Shown piece by piece: positions 23,740-33,326 of a stretch of DNA of 44,609 nt (positions within the stretch are counted from its first letter, which is position 1; each line of letters opens with the position of its first letter). The DNA is from ARK-14 sp002899805. Lineage in GTDB: Archaea; Thermoproteota; Thermoprotei_A; Sulfolobales; Fervidicoccaceae. Below the pieces are notes generated by a model. The model was not told the DNA's origin, searched no databases, and worked only from the letters and a program-made list of their open reading frames with translations. The position numbers and the translations under genes are program-made. Location of the stretch: contig JBAMMC010000020.1 of assembly GCA_039793985.1 (NCBI GenBank), positions 1 through 44,609 on the forward strand. Reading direction: 5' to 3'.

Positions 23740-24492
23740 TTGGGCGATAGAGAAAGATTCAGATACGGAGATCTCTCATTCTGGGAGAGGATAGAGAAAA
23801 CGTTGGAAGGGCTAACTGATGTCTACGAAGCTGCGAACTTGATAATGAGCATGGGCTCCATCAAATATGTGAGGAGAGTCTTTGGAGGAATAGTCCGGGA
23901 TATATTCAAGAGCAAAGGCAGCTTCATACTTGATGCTGGTTGTGGACCAGGTACATCCATTTCCATCCTACTGGAATCCACAGAAAAGAGCACTTGCATC
24001 GTGGGACTGGATCCCATAGAGGCAATGCTCTTGAAGTCAAAGGAGAATTTTGGGGGAGAGGATAGAGTGGAACTGGTGAGGGGAGTTTTCGAGGCCCTTC
24101 CCTTCCGCGAGGGTTCAATTATTGGAGCCGTCTATTCGTTCTCTTTCAGAGATGCCATCGATTACATCAAGTCGGCTTTGGAGCTTCGAAGAATACTGAA
24201 GGTGGGTGGCTCCGCGGTCATCTTGGATCTGGGCAAGCCTCGGAGTAGACGCATACTAGCGAAAGTCCTCGAAGGGCCCTACATGACATTCCTCCCAGCT
24301 CTGGCGGGAGCAGTTCTGTTGGGATGGGAAGGGGTGAAGAGGTATCTCGAGCTCAGAAGGACCTATCTCAGGTTCCCGGAAACTCCGAAACTATACATCC
24401 TCTTTTTCAAACTCTTCGGAAAAGTTAAATCTTTGTATGCATTGGGAGGAGCAGTCTTCATTTTAATAGCAGACAAATTGAATTCCAGCTAG
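23740..24492 (+). CDS. SAM-dependent methyltransferase of the UbiE/MenG type
   Basis: 250 aa from a TTG start 2 nt after cysS. Motif I is FILDAGCGPGTS at about residues 64-75, followed by IVGLDPIEAML (about 87-97) and VRGVFEALPFREGSI (about 112-126), then the post-motif ILKVGGSAVILDLGK. The form suits small-molecule or lipid (quinone) methylation; the C-terminal segment has a hydrophobic helix (FLPALAGAVLLGW) that could touch the membrane. Menaquinone or caldariellaquinone methylation is possible but cannot be fixed. It is probably cotranscribed with cysS. Confidence 0.85.
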   Translation: MGDRERFRYGDLSFWERIEKTLEGLTDVYEAANLIMSMGSIKYVRRVFGGIVRDIFKSKGSFILDAGCGPGTSISILLESTEKSTCIVGLDPIEAMLLKSKENFGGEDRVELVRGVFEALPFREGSIIGAVYSFSFRDAIDYIKSALELRRILKVGGSAVILDLGKPRSRRILAKVLEGPYMTFLPALAGAVLLGWEGVKRYLELRRTYLRFPETPKLYILFFKLFGKVKSLYALGGAVFILIADKLNSS

Positions 24493-24567
24493 ATTCAATC
24501 TTACACCGAGACAAGATATTAAGCCCATGGGGGTAAAGAACTCAGAGAGATTTATGGGCGAACTGAC

Positions 24568-26961
24568 ATGCAGACGAAGGAGTTCGAAAAGCTCTCGATA
24601 GAAGAAGCCTTCAAACTGATGAAGTCTAGAAAGGAGGGACTGAGCGAGGAGGAAGCTGAAAAGAGACTTGCGGAGTATGGACCAAACCTCGTTGAGGAAA
24701 AGAAGGAGAGTCCAGCTCTTGAATTCTTGAAGAGATTTTGGGGACCGATGCCCTGGCTCCTGGAAATAGCTATAGTCCTTTCTCTCATCATTGGACACAC
24801 GATTGAAGCGATCATTATAGCTGTTCTCCTCACAATGAATGCGTTAATTGGCTTCTTCCACCAGGAGTCGAGCAAAAAAGTGCTCGAGATGTTGAAATCC
24901 AGGCTAGCTCCAAAAGCGAAAGTATTGAGAGGTGGCTCCCTTAAGGTCATCGATTCCAAGCTTCTTGTGCCTGGAGACGTCGTAGTAGTGGAGCTGGGAG
25001 ACATAGTACCTGCTGACTGCAAAGTGATCGAGGGAGATGTTTCGGTAGATCAATCAGCTCTGACAGGAGAAAGCCTCCCGGTCGATGTATCCTCTGGAGG
25101 AATCCTCTTCTCTGGCTCTATCATCAAGAGAGGGAGAGTCAAGTGCCTCGTTGTCAATACGGGCAAGAACACCTACTTCGGGAGGACTGCCGAGTTGGTC
25201 AAGGTAGCCAGACCGAAGTCCCACCAGGAGGAAGTGATGCTGACAGTTACCAGGTACTCCATGTATGTAGGATTCGCTGTGATGATAATTGCTAGCATCT
25301 TCATCTACTTATCCGGGCTCAAAAACGGTTTGATTTCAATTCTCACTTTCGACGTCGCTATTCTGATGGGATGCGTCCCCGTTGCGCTGCCCGCCGTGTT
25401 GACGATCATGCAGGCCACTGGTGCGAGGGAACTTGCCAGAGAGGGAGTCTTGGTCACGAGGTTAGATGCAGTGGAGGACGCAGCGTCAGTGGACATCCTC
25501 TGCCTAGACAAGACGGGTACGATTACTACGGGCTCTCTCGAAGTGGCCGAGGTAATTCCCGTAGGTTCCCTCACTGAGAAGGAAATAATTGAGCTTGCCC
25601 TCTACGCGAGCGCCGAGCACACGGAGGATCCGATCGATAAAGCGATATTCAAGAAGGCGAACGAGCTAGGAGTCGAGAGGAGAGGGAAGCAGATCTCTTA
25701 CACTCCATTCGACCCCTCGATCAAGAGGACGGAGGGAGTAGTTGAGATCGACGGAAAGAAGATAAAGGTAGTCAAGGGTGCTCCGCAGATAGTCAAACAG
25801 CTCTGTCCCAAGAAGCACGATAACCTCGATGAAATCCTCGAGAAGTTAGCTGAGAGAGGAATGAGATCTCTGCTCGTCGCCTATGGAGAAAATGGGAAGG
25901 AGCTCACAGTTGCCGGGATAATAGCTCTGTCCGATCCTCCGAGACCGGATTCTCCAGAGCTAATAAAGAAGCTGAAGGAGCTCTATATAAAACCAAAGAT
26001 GCTCACAGGAGACAGCTTCCCCATAGCTAAAGAGATATCGACCAAAGTTGGAATTGGAGAAATTGGCTATTCATTGCCACAGATAAAGGATGACCATGAG
26101 AAGTTCAGAGAAGCTATAGACAAAGCCGATTTCATCGCAGAAGTGTATCCTGAGGATAAATATAACATTGTGAAGACCCTTCAAGAGAAGGGGCATATGG
26201 TGGGGATGACGGGAGATGGAGTAAACGATGCCCCTGCCCTCAAACAGGCTGAGCTCGGAATAGCTGTGAGCAACGCTACAGACGTGGCGAAGAGCTCTGC
26301 AGGAATGGTTCTCCTCACGCCAGGACTGAAGGGGATAGTAGAAGCTGTGATGCTGAGCAGGGAGGTCTATCAGAGAGCTCTGACATGGATAATAAACAAG
26401 GTGACCAAGGTGATCCAGTTCACTTTCCTGCTTGTGCTCGGTCTCATGTGGTTACGCTACGATGTCCTAACTCTCATGGGTATGGCCCTATTAATCTTCG
26501 CGAACGACTTTGCCACCATGTCTCTTTCGACAGATAACGCAGAACCTTCTCTAAGTCCAAACAAATGGAACATTAAGAACATTATGCTCTCTTCTTCAGT
26601 TATCGGAGTGGCGTTGCTCGCGGAGGCCCTCCTCTCGATATACTTCGGACAGAGGTTCTTCAACTTCGATGAAGGGAGAATGCAGACATTCATCCTTCTT
26701 GTAATGGTATTCACCAGTCAGTTCAGAGTGCTCATAGTGAGAGAGAGGAGGTGGTTCTGGAGCAGCAGGCCTGGCAGGGAGCTGACGATCTCGGTCATAG
26801 GAGTGATCATGGCATTCGTTCTGCTTGGAGTCTTCGGTGGCGTTGTAGAGCCCATACCACTCTCAGCAGTGATGCTCTCTCTAGGATATTCAGCTGCGTT
26901 CACTCTGAGCATAGACCCACTGAAAGTATTCATATTCCGTAAGGTTGGCCTGAGCGCTTGA
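24568..26961 (+). CDS. Plasma-membrane proton-efflux P-type ATPase (P3A)
   Basis: 797 aa. It couples ATP hydrolysis to proton export across the cell membrane. Order: actuator with LTGESLPVD (about residues 164-172), phosphorylation site DKTGT at Asp314, nucleotide domain with KGAPQIV, and hinge MTGDGVNDAPALKQAELGIAVS. About ten helices; PVALPAV in helix 4 is typical of the Pma1-like H+ group and lacks the Na/Ca pump signatures. The size matches Thermoplasma-type and fungal-type pumps without the C-terminal autoinhibitory tail. Such pumps are frequent in acidophiles, where they hold internal pH. The gene starts 75 nt after the methyltransferase. Confidence 0.93.
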   Translation: MQTKEFEKLSIEEAFKLMKSRKEGLSEEEAEKRLAEYGPNLVEEKKESPALEFLKRFWGPMPWLLEIAIVLSLIIGHTIEAIIIAVLLTMNALIGFFHQESSKKVLEMLKSRLAPKAKVLRGGSLKVIDSKLLVPGDVVVVELGDIVPADCKVIEGDVSVDQSALTGESLPVDVSSGGILFSGSIIKRGRVKCLVVNTGKNTYFGRTAELVKVARPKSHQEEVMLTVTRYSMYVGFAVMIIASIFIYLSGLKNGLISILTFDVAILMGCVPVALPAVLTIMQATGARELAREGVLVTRLDAVEDAASVDILCLDKTGTITTGSLEVAEVIPVGSLTEKEIIELALYASAEHTEDPIDKAIFKKANELGVERRGKQISYTPFDPSIKRTEGVVEIDGKKIKVVKGAPQIVKQLCPKKHDNLDEILEKLAERGMRSLLVAYGENGKELTVAGIIALSDPPRPDSPELIKKLKELYIKPKMLTGDSFPIAKEISTKVGIGEIGYSLPQIKDDHEKFREAIDKADFIAEVYPEDKYNIVKTLQEKGHMVGMTGDGVNDAPALKQAELGIAVSNATDVAKSSAGMVLLTPGLKGIVEAVMLSREVYQRALTWIINKVTKVIQFTFLLVLGLMWLRYDVLTLMGMALLIFANDFATMSLSTDNAEPSLSPNKWNIKNIMLSSSVIGVALLAEALLSIYFGQRFFNFDEGRMQTFILLVMVFTSQFRVLIVRERRWFWSSRPGRELTISVIGVIMAFVLLGVFGGVVEPIPLSAVMLSLGYSAAFTLSIDPLKVFIFRKVGLSA

Positions 26962-27013
26962 TTTTCCCACGCTCAACATATCCGATTTTCCGCACATCTC
27001 ATCCAAAATGAAA

Positions 27014-27024
27014 AATAGTTATAA
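27014..27024 (+). promoter_or_regulatory. TATA box of the FprA gene
   Basis: AATAGTTATAA about 40 nt before the ATG at 27060; a leader near 20 nt would carry AGGTAAT. Confidence 0.45.
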
Positions 27025-27059
27025 GGAAGAGCAGTAACTATCTTATCAGGTAATTTCTC

Positions 27060-28283
27060 ATGTCTCGAGTGGAGTGGACCGTTTCTAGGCTTCCAAAAGA
27101 TATAACGATGATAAGGATCTACGATAAAGAAACTCAATACTTCGAGGCTCTATGGGAAATTCCCGAGGGCATAGAATACAATTCTTACCTCATGTTCACA
27201 GAAGAGGGAGGAATATTAATAGACACAGGACCGAAGGACTCCTCGGCATTTATGGAGGCGCTCAGGTCTATAGCTTCTCCAAGCGATATAAAGGCTATAG
27301 TCGTCAACCACATGGAGCCAGATCATTCTGGAGCTCTGAGGGAACTCCTCGATAGCAACCAGGAAATCAAAGTCGTATCCCACCCTCTTTCCTTCAAATT
27401 GATGGAGAGCTTCTATTCCATTTCCCCGAGGTTCAAATTGGAGGTAAAAGATGGAGCAGAAATGCAGCTGGCTGGAGAAAGCGTCAAATTCTTCCAACTT
27501 CCCTGGCTCCACTGGCCGGAGACGATAGTAACATATTCGAAGAGTAGGAGCGCTCTCTTTACAGGAGATATTTTTGGTGCTTACTCTCTGCCGAAAGATC
27601 CCCTGATCGGATCCATGCAGCTAGATCCCGATTATCTCTGGAGCATGAAGAAGTATTTTGTCAATGTAATAGGAGCTTATCGCAGCAATGTCCTCAATGC
27701 CGTGAAGAAGCTGAGAGATTCCAACCTTTCTCCAGAGATTGTTCTCCCAGCTCATGGCTCAGCATTTTCAGGCAATAGAATCCTGGAGGAGCTTCTATCA
27801 TTATACGAGAGCTGGGCTACATGCTCTGAAAGGGGGAAAAATGTAATCGCTTTCACTTCGATGTACGGATTTTCCGAAGAAGTATCGAGAGAACTCATCC
27901 ATATTTTCGAGGAGATGGGTTTAGAATATAGGATATTCAGCTTCACATCCAAGGGAAGGGAGGCATTTTCCGACACCATAGCTGCTATGCAGGATGCTCC
28001 ACTTATAGTTCTGATATCTTCTACGTACGAGAACTCCACCCATCCTCTCATGAACTATCTGGTATCCCTAATGGAGAAGAAGCTATGCAAGGATAAGAAC
28101 ATCCTGGTCATAGGAACTTATGGCTGGGGAGGCGGGATAGCTGCATCTTCTCTCGTTGAAACCTTGACCAAAGCAGGATTCAGAGTTCTCGGGTCAATAT
28201 CGGTCAGATCCACAATCACCAGCAACGATAAACTTCTCATAAGAGAAGCTCTCGAGAAACAGCTCCATCAAAAAGCAGCTTGA
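27060..28283 (+). CDS. FprA-type flavodiiron protein
   Basis: 407 aa. The N-terminal metallo-beta-lactamase domain has the di-iron site motif VVNHMEPDHSGAL (H-x-E-x-D-H, about residues 82-94) and further ligands in SHPLS, TGDIFGA and LPAHG. The C-terminal flavodoxin domain binds FMN: VIAFTSMYGFSEE at about 262 and IGTYGWGGGI at about 355. Flavodiiron proteins reduce O2 to water or NO to N2O; in methanogens the donor is F420H2, elsewhere rubredoxin. With no linked rubredoxin gene, the donor is open. It has its own promoter and converges on the ATPase subunit I gene. Confidence 0.94.
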   Translation: MSRVEWTVSRLPKDITMIRIYDKETQYFEALWEIPEGIEYNSYLMFTEEGGILIDTGPKDSSAFMEALRSIASPSDIKAIVVNHMEPDHSGALRELLDSNQEIKVVSHPLSFKLMESFYSISPRFKLEVKDGAEMQLAGESVKFFQLPWLHWPETIVTYSKSRSALFTGDIFGAYSLPKDPLIGSMQLDPDYLWSMKKYFVNVIGAYRSNVLNAVKKLRDSNLSPEIVLPAHGSAFSGNRILEELLSLYESWATCSERGKNVIAFTSMYGFSEEVSRELIHIFEEMGLEYRIFSFTSKGREAFSDTIAAMQDAPLIVLISSTYENSTHPLMNYLVSLMEKKLCKDKNILVIGTYGWGGGIAASSLVETLTKAGFRVLGSISVRSTITSNDKLLIREALEKQLHQKAA

Positions 28284-28308
28284 GAAAAACCACATTTCTT
28301 AGAAAGCT

Positions 28309-30345
28309 TTACTCAATTATTATATTCAGCATGGGTCTAAGAGGAGAGAAGGGCATCCCACTTCCTGAATAGAATTTACTGAACCATTCGTAGTAGTGCA
28401 ACCTGAGCGAATGGGCGAACACTATTATCCCTTCTAGCCCTGCTGCGAGGAGGTTTCCGAGAGCATACACCAGCACCGCGGCTATTGTTCCTATGATCCC
28501 TCCCGCGAGGAGATCAGCCAGTACTGCGAAGCTGTACATCAGCCCAGCATGGGCAACGCTCAAGCCGAGGATTCTCAGGAAACTCGCCGTGTTTCCGATC
28601 ATCATGAGCACGGTATCGAACATCTCCATGAAGGACATTATCAATGCAGAGGAAAGAGATCCCTCCTCATGCTTCATTGCATGAACTGCTGGTTCTGCTA
28701 AGAATACGAACAGCAGGCTCATCGAGGCCCCCCATTTGACTAACATGCTCTGTAGCCCTCCGGCCCCTCCAAATATTGCCCCATATATAATGCTACCGGC
28801 CTGAGGTGCATTGTATATGAGGAAGGGATACAGGGCAAAAGTGAAAGCCAAAAACTTAGGTAAGCCTATGGCCAAAGCTCCAGACAGGTTTCGCTCCAGC
28901 AAGTAATTGAGGAAGCCGAGGAATGTCCCCAAGATAAGTAGCATGGCTCCAAGCCTGAGAGATACATTGATCATTATATCTACCGCCGAGGCACCGCCCT
29001 CGAATGGTGTTGGTAGCAATGGGTGTCCATTCCAGAGTAGTTCGCTGAGCTTCGTGAGTGGTCCGAAGAACTCTCCTGCTAGGATGCCAGTGACGATGCT
29101 AGCGGCTCCCAGGTAAATGGCGAGGAGACCCGTATTCTTCCACCCTTCCCTCCCCCTCGCCTTTCTCATCATGAAATAGCCGAATAGCATAACAAGCAGA
29201 CCGTGTCCGGCATCTGGGAACATGAGCGCGAAGATTATGGGGAAAGTTATGGCGACCATCAGGGCTGGATATATCTCGCTTGTCTTAGGTGCTCCGTAAT
29301 TGTCAACGAGCATCTTGAATGGAGCAAGCAATCTTGGGACCGAAACGGAGGAGGGAACTCCCTGGATATTGAAACCCCTTTCTATTCTTCCAGTGAAAAA
29401 TATGTATTCGTCTCCCAGAGATCTTTTCAGAATATTCTTCAATTTCTTTACGCTGTCTGATGGGACAAAACCCCTTATTATTGCGTGGTAATCAGTGTAC
29501 TTCGACATCGCTAGAAGCTTCAAGGCCCCCAGGGCGGTTGCGGCCTTGGCATAGAGCTCGAGGATCCTTCCTCTGAACTCCATGAGCTCTTTCCTTCTGG
29601 CCTCCAGCATCTCCTCCAGCTCCTCCAGCTCCTTTCGAGTCTCTTCACATGCTACAACCGGGTTCGGTGGTAGCCCCTCAGGTAGCTCCAATTGCTTGAA
29701 GCCAATCGAAGAAAGCTTTTTTTCCAGAGCTTTTTCCTCTTCTCTCAGCACCACAACCAGGGCAAAAGCCTTTTCTTCGTTTCTCTGCCAAACGAAAGTG
29801 TACCCCTCTCCCATCAAAGAAGAAATGCTCTCAGCGTATTCTCTGGGGATTTCCCCGATCTTTATGGCGAAGATCTTGAGCTCGGACAGTCTCTTCAGAT
29901 CCACATCGAGTTGACATATCGGCTCAAGAAGCTTCAGGGTCTCAATTAGCTTTGATGCCTGCTGCTTTCCCTCCCTTATTTGAACGATCAATGGATCCAC
30001 TTTCGCCTCAATTGAGGCAATTTCTCCGGTGACTTCTTTCGAGAACTTCAGCCAATCACTCACTTTGAGTGTTCCCTCGAATGTTGGAGCGAACTCCCCA
30101 ATCTCCTTCAAATAGTCTTCGAGCTTCTTGACCTTCGAATTTAACTCATATTGGGCTCTCTGTAAGTTTGGGTCGGAGTATCCGGGGAAGGAAGAATCCA
30201 GTGCTATTGGATGGAACATCTCAGAAGCGAGAAGGGCAGAGGTCAAGGTATTAGCTCTATCCTTCGAAACCATTATCACGACTTCAGCTATATCTTTCGA
30301 TACAAACATATTAAGCGTACCCCATTTCAGGAAAGCATTCGACAC
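28309..30345 (-). CDS. atpI: A-type ATP synthase subunit I (a-subunit, stator)
   Basis: 678 aa from GTG; an ATG at 30309 gives 666 aa and aligns the start better with the family (MFVSKDIAEVVIMV). The N-terminal half is cytoplasmic with a coiled coil (about residues 90-130 and 215-260). The C-terminal half has about seven helices with FPIIFALMFPDAGHG, GEFFGPL, and the proton-channel helix FLRILGLSVAHAGLMYSFAV. This subunit conducts protons between membrane and c-ring. It is transcribed away from the other subunits, across a 194-nt gap holding both promoters. Confidence 0.94.
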   Translation of the reverse strand: MSNAFLKWGTLNMFVSKDIAEVVIMVSKDRANTLTSALLASEMFHPIALDSSFPGYSDPNLQRAQYELNSKVKKLEDYLKEIGEFAPTFEGTLKVSDWLKFSKEVTGEIASIEAKVDPLIVQIREGKQQASKLIETLKLLEPICQLDVDLKRLSELKIFAIKIGEIPREYAESISSLMGEGYTFVWQRNEEKAFALVVVLREEEKALEKKLSSIGFKQLELPEGLPPNPVVACEETRKELEELEEMLEARRKELMEFRGRILELYAKAATALGALKLLAMSKYTDYHAIIRGFVPSDSVKKLKNILKRSLGDEYIFFTGRIERGFNIQGVPSSVSVPRLLAPFKMLVDNYGAPKTSEIYPALMVAITFPIIFALMFPDAGHGLLVMLFGYFMMRKARGREGWKNTGLLAIYLGAASIVTGILAGEFFGPLTKLSELLWNGHPLLPTPFEGGASAVDIMINVSLRLGAMLLILGTFLGFLNYLLERNLSGALAIGLPKFLAFTFALYPFLIYNAPQAGSIIYGAIFGGAGGLQSMLVKWGASMSLLFVFLAEPAVHAMKHEEGSLSSALIMSFMEMFDTVLMMIGNTASFLRILGLSVAHAGLMYSFAVLADLLAGGIIGTIAAVLVYALGNLLAAGLEGIIVFAHSLRLHYYEWFSKFYSGSGMPFSPLRPMLNIIIE

Positions 30346-30539
30346 AGAAATTCACATTTTGCTCTCTATTAATTTATTTTTATTGTCTCTCAAGAGCCCT
30401 GAATTCCGGTCATGAAGAAATTTGCTGTCTCGCCTTGCAACACTGGACTCTTATCGCATTGTGAAAACAATATATTTGAGAGTGTTCTGAATTAATTCAT
30501 TAAACTCAATTCTGTAGCGTTTCAGTCTGGTGGTTTGGC

Positions 30540-30857
30540 ATGAGTTTGGATCCCAAAGAAGGGAAAGTCGTCGTAATCGGCAATGCAGACATTGTGGCAA
30601 TGTACAAGAGCCTGGGATGCCTTGGGGAAGTCCAGAGGAATCCGATAGAAGCGCTGAAGCTCATCGATGCCTATGCTAACAGGAACGACATCTCTCTCAT
30701 ACTTGTGGAGAAGGATCTAGGCGAGGTCATTGCTAAAGATATCGACAAGATAAGAAAGAGGACGGGGAAGATCATATTTCTGCTCCCCTCTCCGAGAACG
30801 GAGTTCGCTCCATCGAACATGAGGGAGCTTGTCCTCAAGGCATTGGGGTTTGGATGA
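30540..30857 (+). CDS. atpF: A-type ATP synthase subunit F
   Basis: 105 aa, a Rossmann-like domain: VVVIGNADIVAMYKSLG, LIDAYANRNDISLILVEKDLG, and the late segment RTGKIIFLLPSP. Subunit F sits in the central stalk beside D and regulates rotation. A GGTGGT ribosome site precedes the ATG. It is the first gene of the plus-strand F-E-A-B-D-K set. The sequence is short but complete. Confidence 0.9.
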   Translation: MSLDPKEGKVVVIGNADIVAMYKSLGCLGEVQRNPIEALKLIDAYANRNDISLILVEKDLGEVIAKDIDKIRKRTGKIIFLLPSPRTEFAPSNMRELVLKALGFG

Positions 30858-30930
30858 TGAGGATCTCAGATTGGCTAAGTTTTTATAGGAATTATTCCTT
30901 TCAGAAAGTTTCGTTATTCAGGTGATTTTC

Positions 30931-31527
30931 GTGGAAGGAAGTCCAGAGAAGCTGAGTAGTAAGGTAGTTGAGAAGGTTTTGAAGGAATATATCGAATACT
31001 TGAACGGTGTGAAGAAGGATGCCCTGGGCATGTTGGAAGATGGATACAAGAAGCTTAGAACCGAAGCTTCATCGAAACTGAACGAGCTCTATTCTTCCTA
31101 TGAAGACTCAACAAAGAGCATCGAATCTTCCTTGGAACTCCAAATGAAGCTCAATATCCAAAAGAAGAGAAATGAAATGGTCGAGGAAGCTTTGGCAGAA
31201 GCAGAAAGGAGGATATTCGCGTTGGGGGAGAAGGATAAAGAGAAGCTATATACCCCCATTTTGAAGAAGGCCTTGGGTTCAGCCTTGGGAAGGAACTTCG
31301 AAGTTCATGTCGAGCCGAGGGAAAAAAAGCTCTTCGATAGGATGGTCAAGAAGCTCACTGAAGAGGAGGTCGAAATAAAGCCCGATCTGCCAGAAGGGAC
31401 AGGAGGATTTATCTTGATCTTTCCAGATACGAACGTTTCACAAGATTTTACGCTTAAAAAGATGTTTGAACTCATGAAGGATGAACTCATGGTAGTAGCT
31501 AAGAGAACACTGTTTGGGGAGGAATGA
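30931..31527 (+). CDS. atpE: A-type ATP synthase subunit E
   Basis: 198 aa from the GTG at 30931, which follows AGGTGAT at a normal distance; a GTG at 30922 overlaps that site and is less likely. A long N-terminal coiled coil (about residues 1-95, Glu/Lys rich) precedes a compact C-terminal domain (LPEGTGGFILIFPDTNVSQDFTL). Subunit E is the peripheral stalk that holds the catalytic head. A TTTTTATAGG box near 30880 may give this gene its own promoter. The stop overlaps the ATG of atpA by 4 nt (ATGA). Confidence 0.9.
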   Translation: MEGSPEKLSSKVVEKVLKEYIEYLNGVKKDALGMLEDGYKKLRTEASSKLNELYSSYEDSTKSIESSLELQMKLNIQKKRNEMVEEALAEAERRIFALGEKDKEKLYTPILKKALGSALGRNFEVHVEPREKKLFDRMVKKLTEEEVEIKPDLPEGTGGFILIFPDTNVSQDFTLKKMFELMKDELMVVAKRTLFGEE

Positions 31528-33317
31528 TCAGTTTGAGCGTACTCGGAAGGATAAGGAGGATCTCGGGTTCTTTGGTTGTTGCAGAAGATATGGCAGGTAT
31601 AAAGATGTATGAGGTCGTTGAGGTGGGTGAGGAGGGGCTCATCGGAGAAGTCTCGAGGATCGAGGGCGATGTTGCCTATATCCAAGTTTATGAGTCCACC
31701 TCAGGACTCAGGCCGGGGGAGATCGTCAGAGGGACGGGGAACCCGCTCTCAGTGGAGTTGGGACCAGGGCTCATAAGCCAGATATACGACGGAATACAGA
31801 GACCCCTCGAAGATGTGAAGAAGTTGAGCAATTCCATATTTGTGAAGCGAGGTATACGCCTTCCAGCTCTACCAAGAGAGAAGAAATGGCACTTCAAACC
31901 AATAGAGCAGTTTAAACATGGTTCTAAAGTGAGCGGGGGAACCATCATTGGAACTGTGAAGGAGAGCGAGCTCATAGAGCACAGAATAATGGTTCCTCCA
32001 AACATTCACGGAGTTCTGAAGGAGCTTTCTCCGGAGGGCGATTATAACATTGAGGAGGAAATAGGATCGGTGGAGCAGGATGGAAAGAAGATCCCGCTCA
32101 AACTCTATCATACTTGGCCCGTCAGAATACCCAGACCTTATCAAGATAAGCTTGAACCAAACGAGCCTCTTGTCACGGGGCTCAGGATAATAGATACGCT
32201 CTTCCCCATAGCGAAGGGCGGCACTGCAGCTATACCGGGAGGCTTTGGGACAGGGAAAACTGTTACCCTGCACGGTCTCGCACAATGGAGCGAGGCGAAG
32301 GTGGTTATATATATAGGGTGCGGAGAGAGGGGGAACGAGATGACCGAAGTGCTCGAGAGATTCCCTGAGTACAAAGATCCTTGGACAGGGAGGCCGCTCA
32401 TGGAGAGAACAATCCTCATAGCGAACACGAGTAACATGCCAGTTGCTGCGAGAGAAGCAAGCATCTACGTTGGTGTTACCATGGCAGAGTACTACAGAGA
32501 TCAGGGCTACGATGTCCTCCTCGTTGCCGATTCTACCAGCAGGTGGGCAGAGGCTCTGAGGGAAATAGCTGGGAGGCTCGAAGAAATGCCTGCAGAGGAA
32601 GGGTATCCAAGCTACCTCGCCTCGAGGATAGCGGAGTTCTATGAGAGGGCCGGTAGGGTGATAGCAGCTGGTGATCCCAGGAGAATCGGATCTGTGACAA
32701 TAGGAGGAGCAGTCTCTCCGCCTGGTGGAGACTTCACTGAGCCAGTAACGAGTCATACGAGGAGGTTCGTGAGGGTGTTCTGGGCCCTAGATACAGCACT
32801 TGCCTATTCCAGGCACTATCCAGCCATAAATTGGCTGATCAGCTACAGCGCCTATGCTGATACAGTCAGCGAGTGGTGGAAGAAGAACGTCGACAGCAGT
32901 TGGTCGGAGGACAGGAAGAGGGCACTCGAGATACTCTACAGAGAAAATGAAGTGAGGGAGATAGTGAGGCTAGTTGGTACTGAGGGTCTCAGTGAGTCAG
33001 ACAAGCTCATTCTATTCACAGCGAGGCTCCTCAAGGACGGCTTTCTCAAACAGAACGCCTTCGATCCCATAGATGCTTTCTCTGAACCAAGGAGGCAGTA
33101 TAAGATGCTGCGCTCTATTCTCACGGTCCATGAAGCTATCAGCGCGCTTATCTCGCAGAAAGGTGTGACGATGAGCGAAGTGGAGGGAGCCATATCAGAC
33201 CCGGTGGCTAAGCTAGTGAGAGGAAGGTACACGATACCACATGATAGAACTGAGGAGTTCGACAAAATTGTGAACGAAATACTCAAAAAACTGGAGGAAC
33301 TCCAGAAAGCGAGGTGA
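31524..33317 (+). CDS. atpA: A-type ATP synthase catalytic subunit A
   Basis: 597 aa. N-terminal beta barrel, bulge domain specific to A-type subunits (about residues 110-190), P-loop GGFGTGKT at about 238, and the catalytic GCGERGNEMTEVLE and DSTSRWAEALREIAGRLEEMPAEEGYP motifs. No intein interrupts the P-loop, although A-type subunits of some archaea carry one. The start overlaps the end of atpE, and atpB follows after 9 nt, so these subunits are cotranslated. It converts the proton gradient to ATP (or the reverse) in the membrane-bound A1Ao complex. Confidence 0.97.
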   Translation: MISLSVLGRIRRISGSLVVAEDMAGIKMYEVVEVGEEGLIGEVSRIEGDVAYIQVYESTSGLRPGEIVRGTGNPLSVELGPGLISQIYDGIQRPLEDVKKLSNSIFVKRGIRLPALPREKKWHFKPIEQFKHGSKVSGGTIIGTVKESELIEHRIMVPPNIHGVLKELSPEGDYNIEEEIGSVEQDGKKIPLKLYHTWPVRIPRPYQDKLEPNEPLVTGLRIIDTLFPIAKGGTAAIPGGFGTGKTVTLHGLAQWSEAKVVIYIGCGERGNEMTEVLERFPEYKDPWTGRPLMERTILIANTSNMPVAAREASIYVGVTMAEYYRDQGYDVLLVADSTSRWAEALREIAGRLEEMPAEEGYPSYLASRIAEFYERAGRVIAAGDPRRIGSVTIGGAVSPPGGDFTEPVTSHTRRFVRVFWALDTALAYSRHYPAINWLISYSAYADTVSEWWKKNVDSSWSEDRKRALEILYRENEVREIVRLVGTEGLSESDKLILFTARLLKDGFLKQNAFDPIDAFSEPRRQYKMLRSILTVHEAISALISQKGVTMSEVEGAISDPVAKLVRGRYTIPHDRTEEFDKIVNEILKKLEELQKAR

Positions 33318-33326
33318 TAGTGCTCG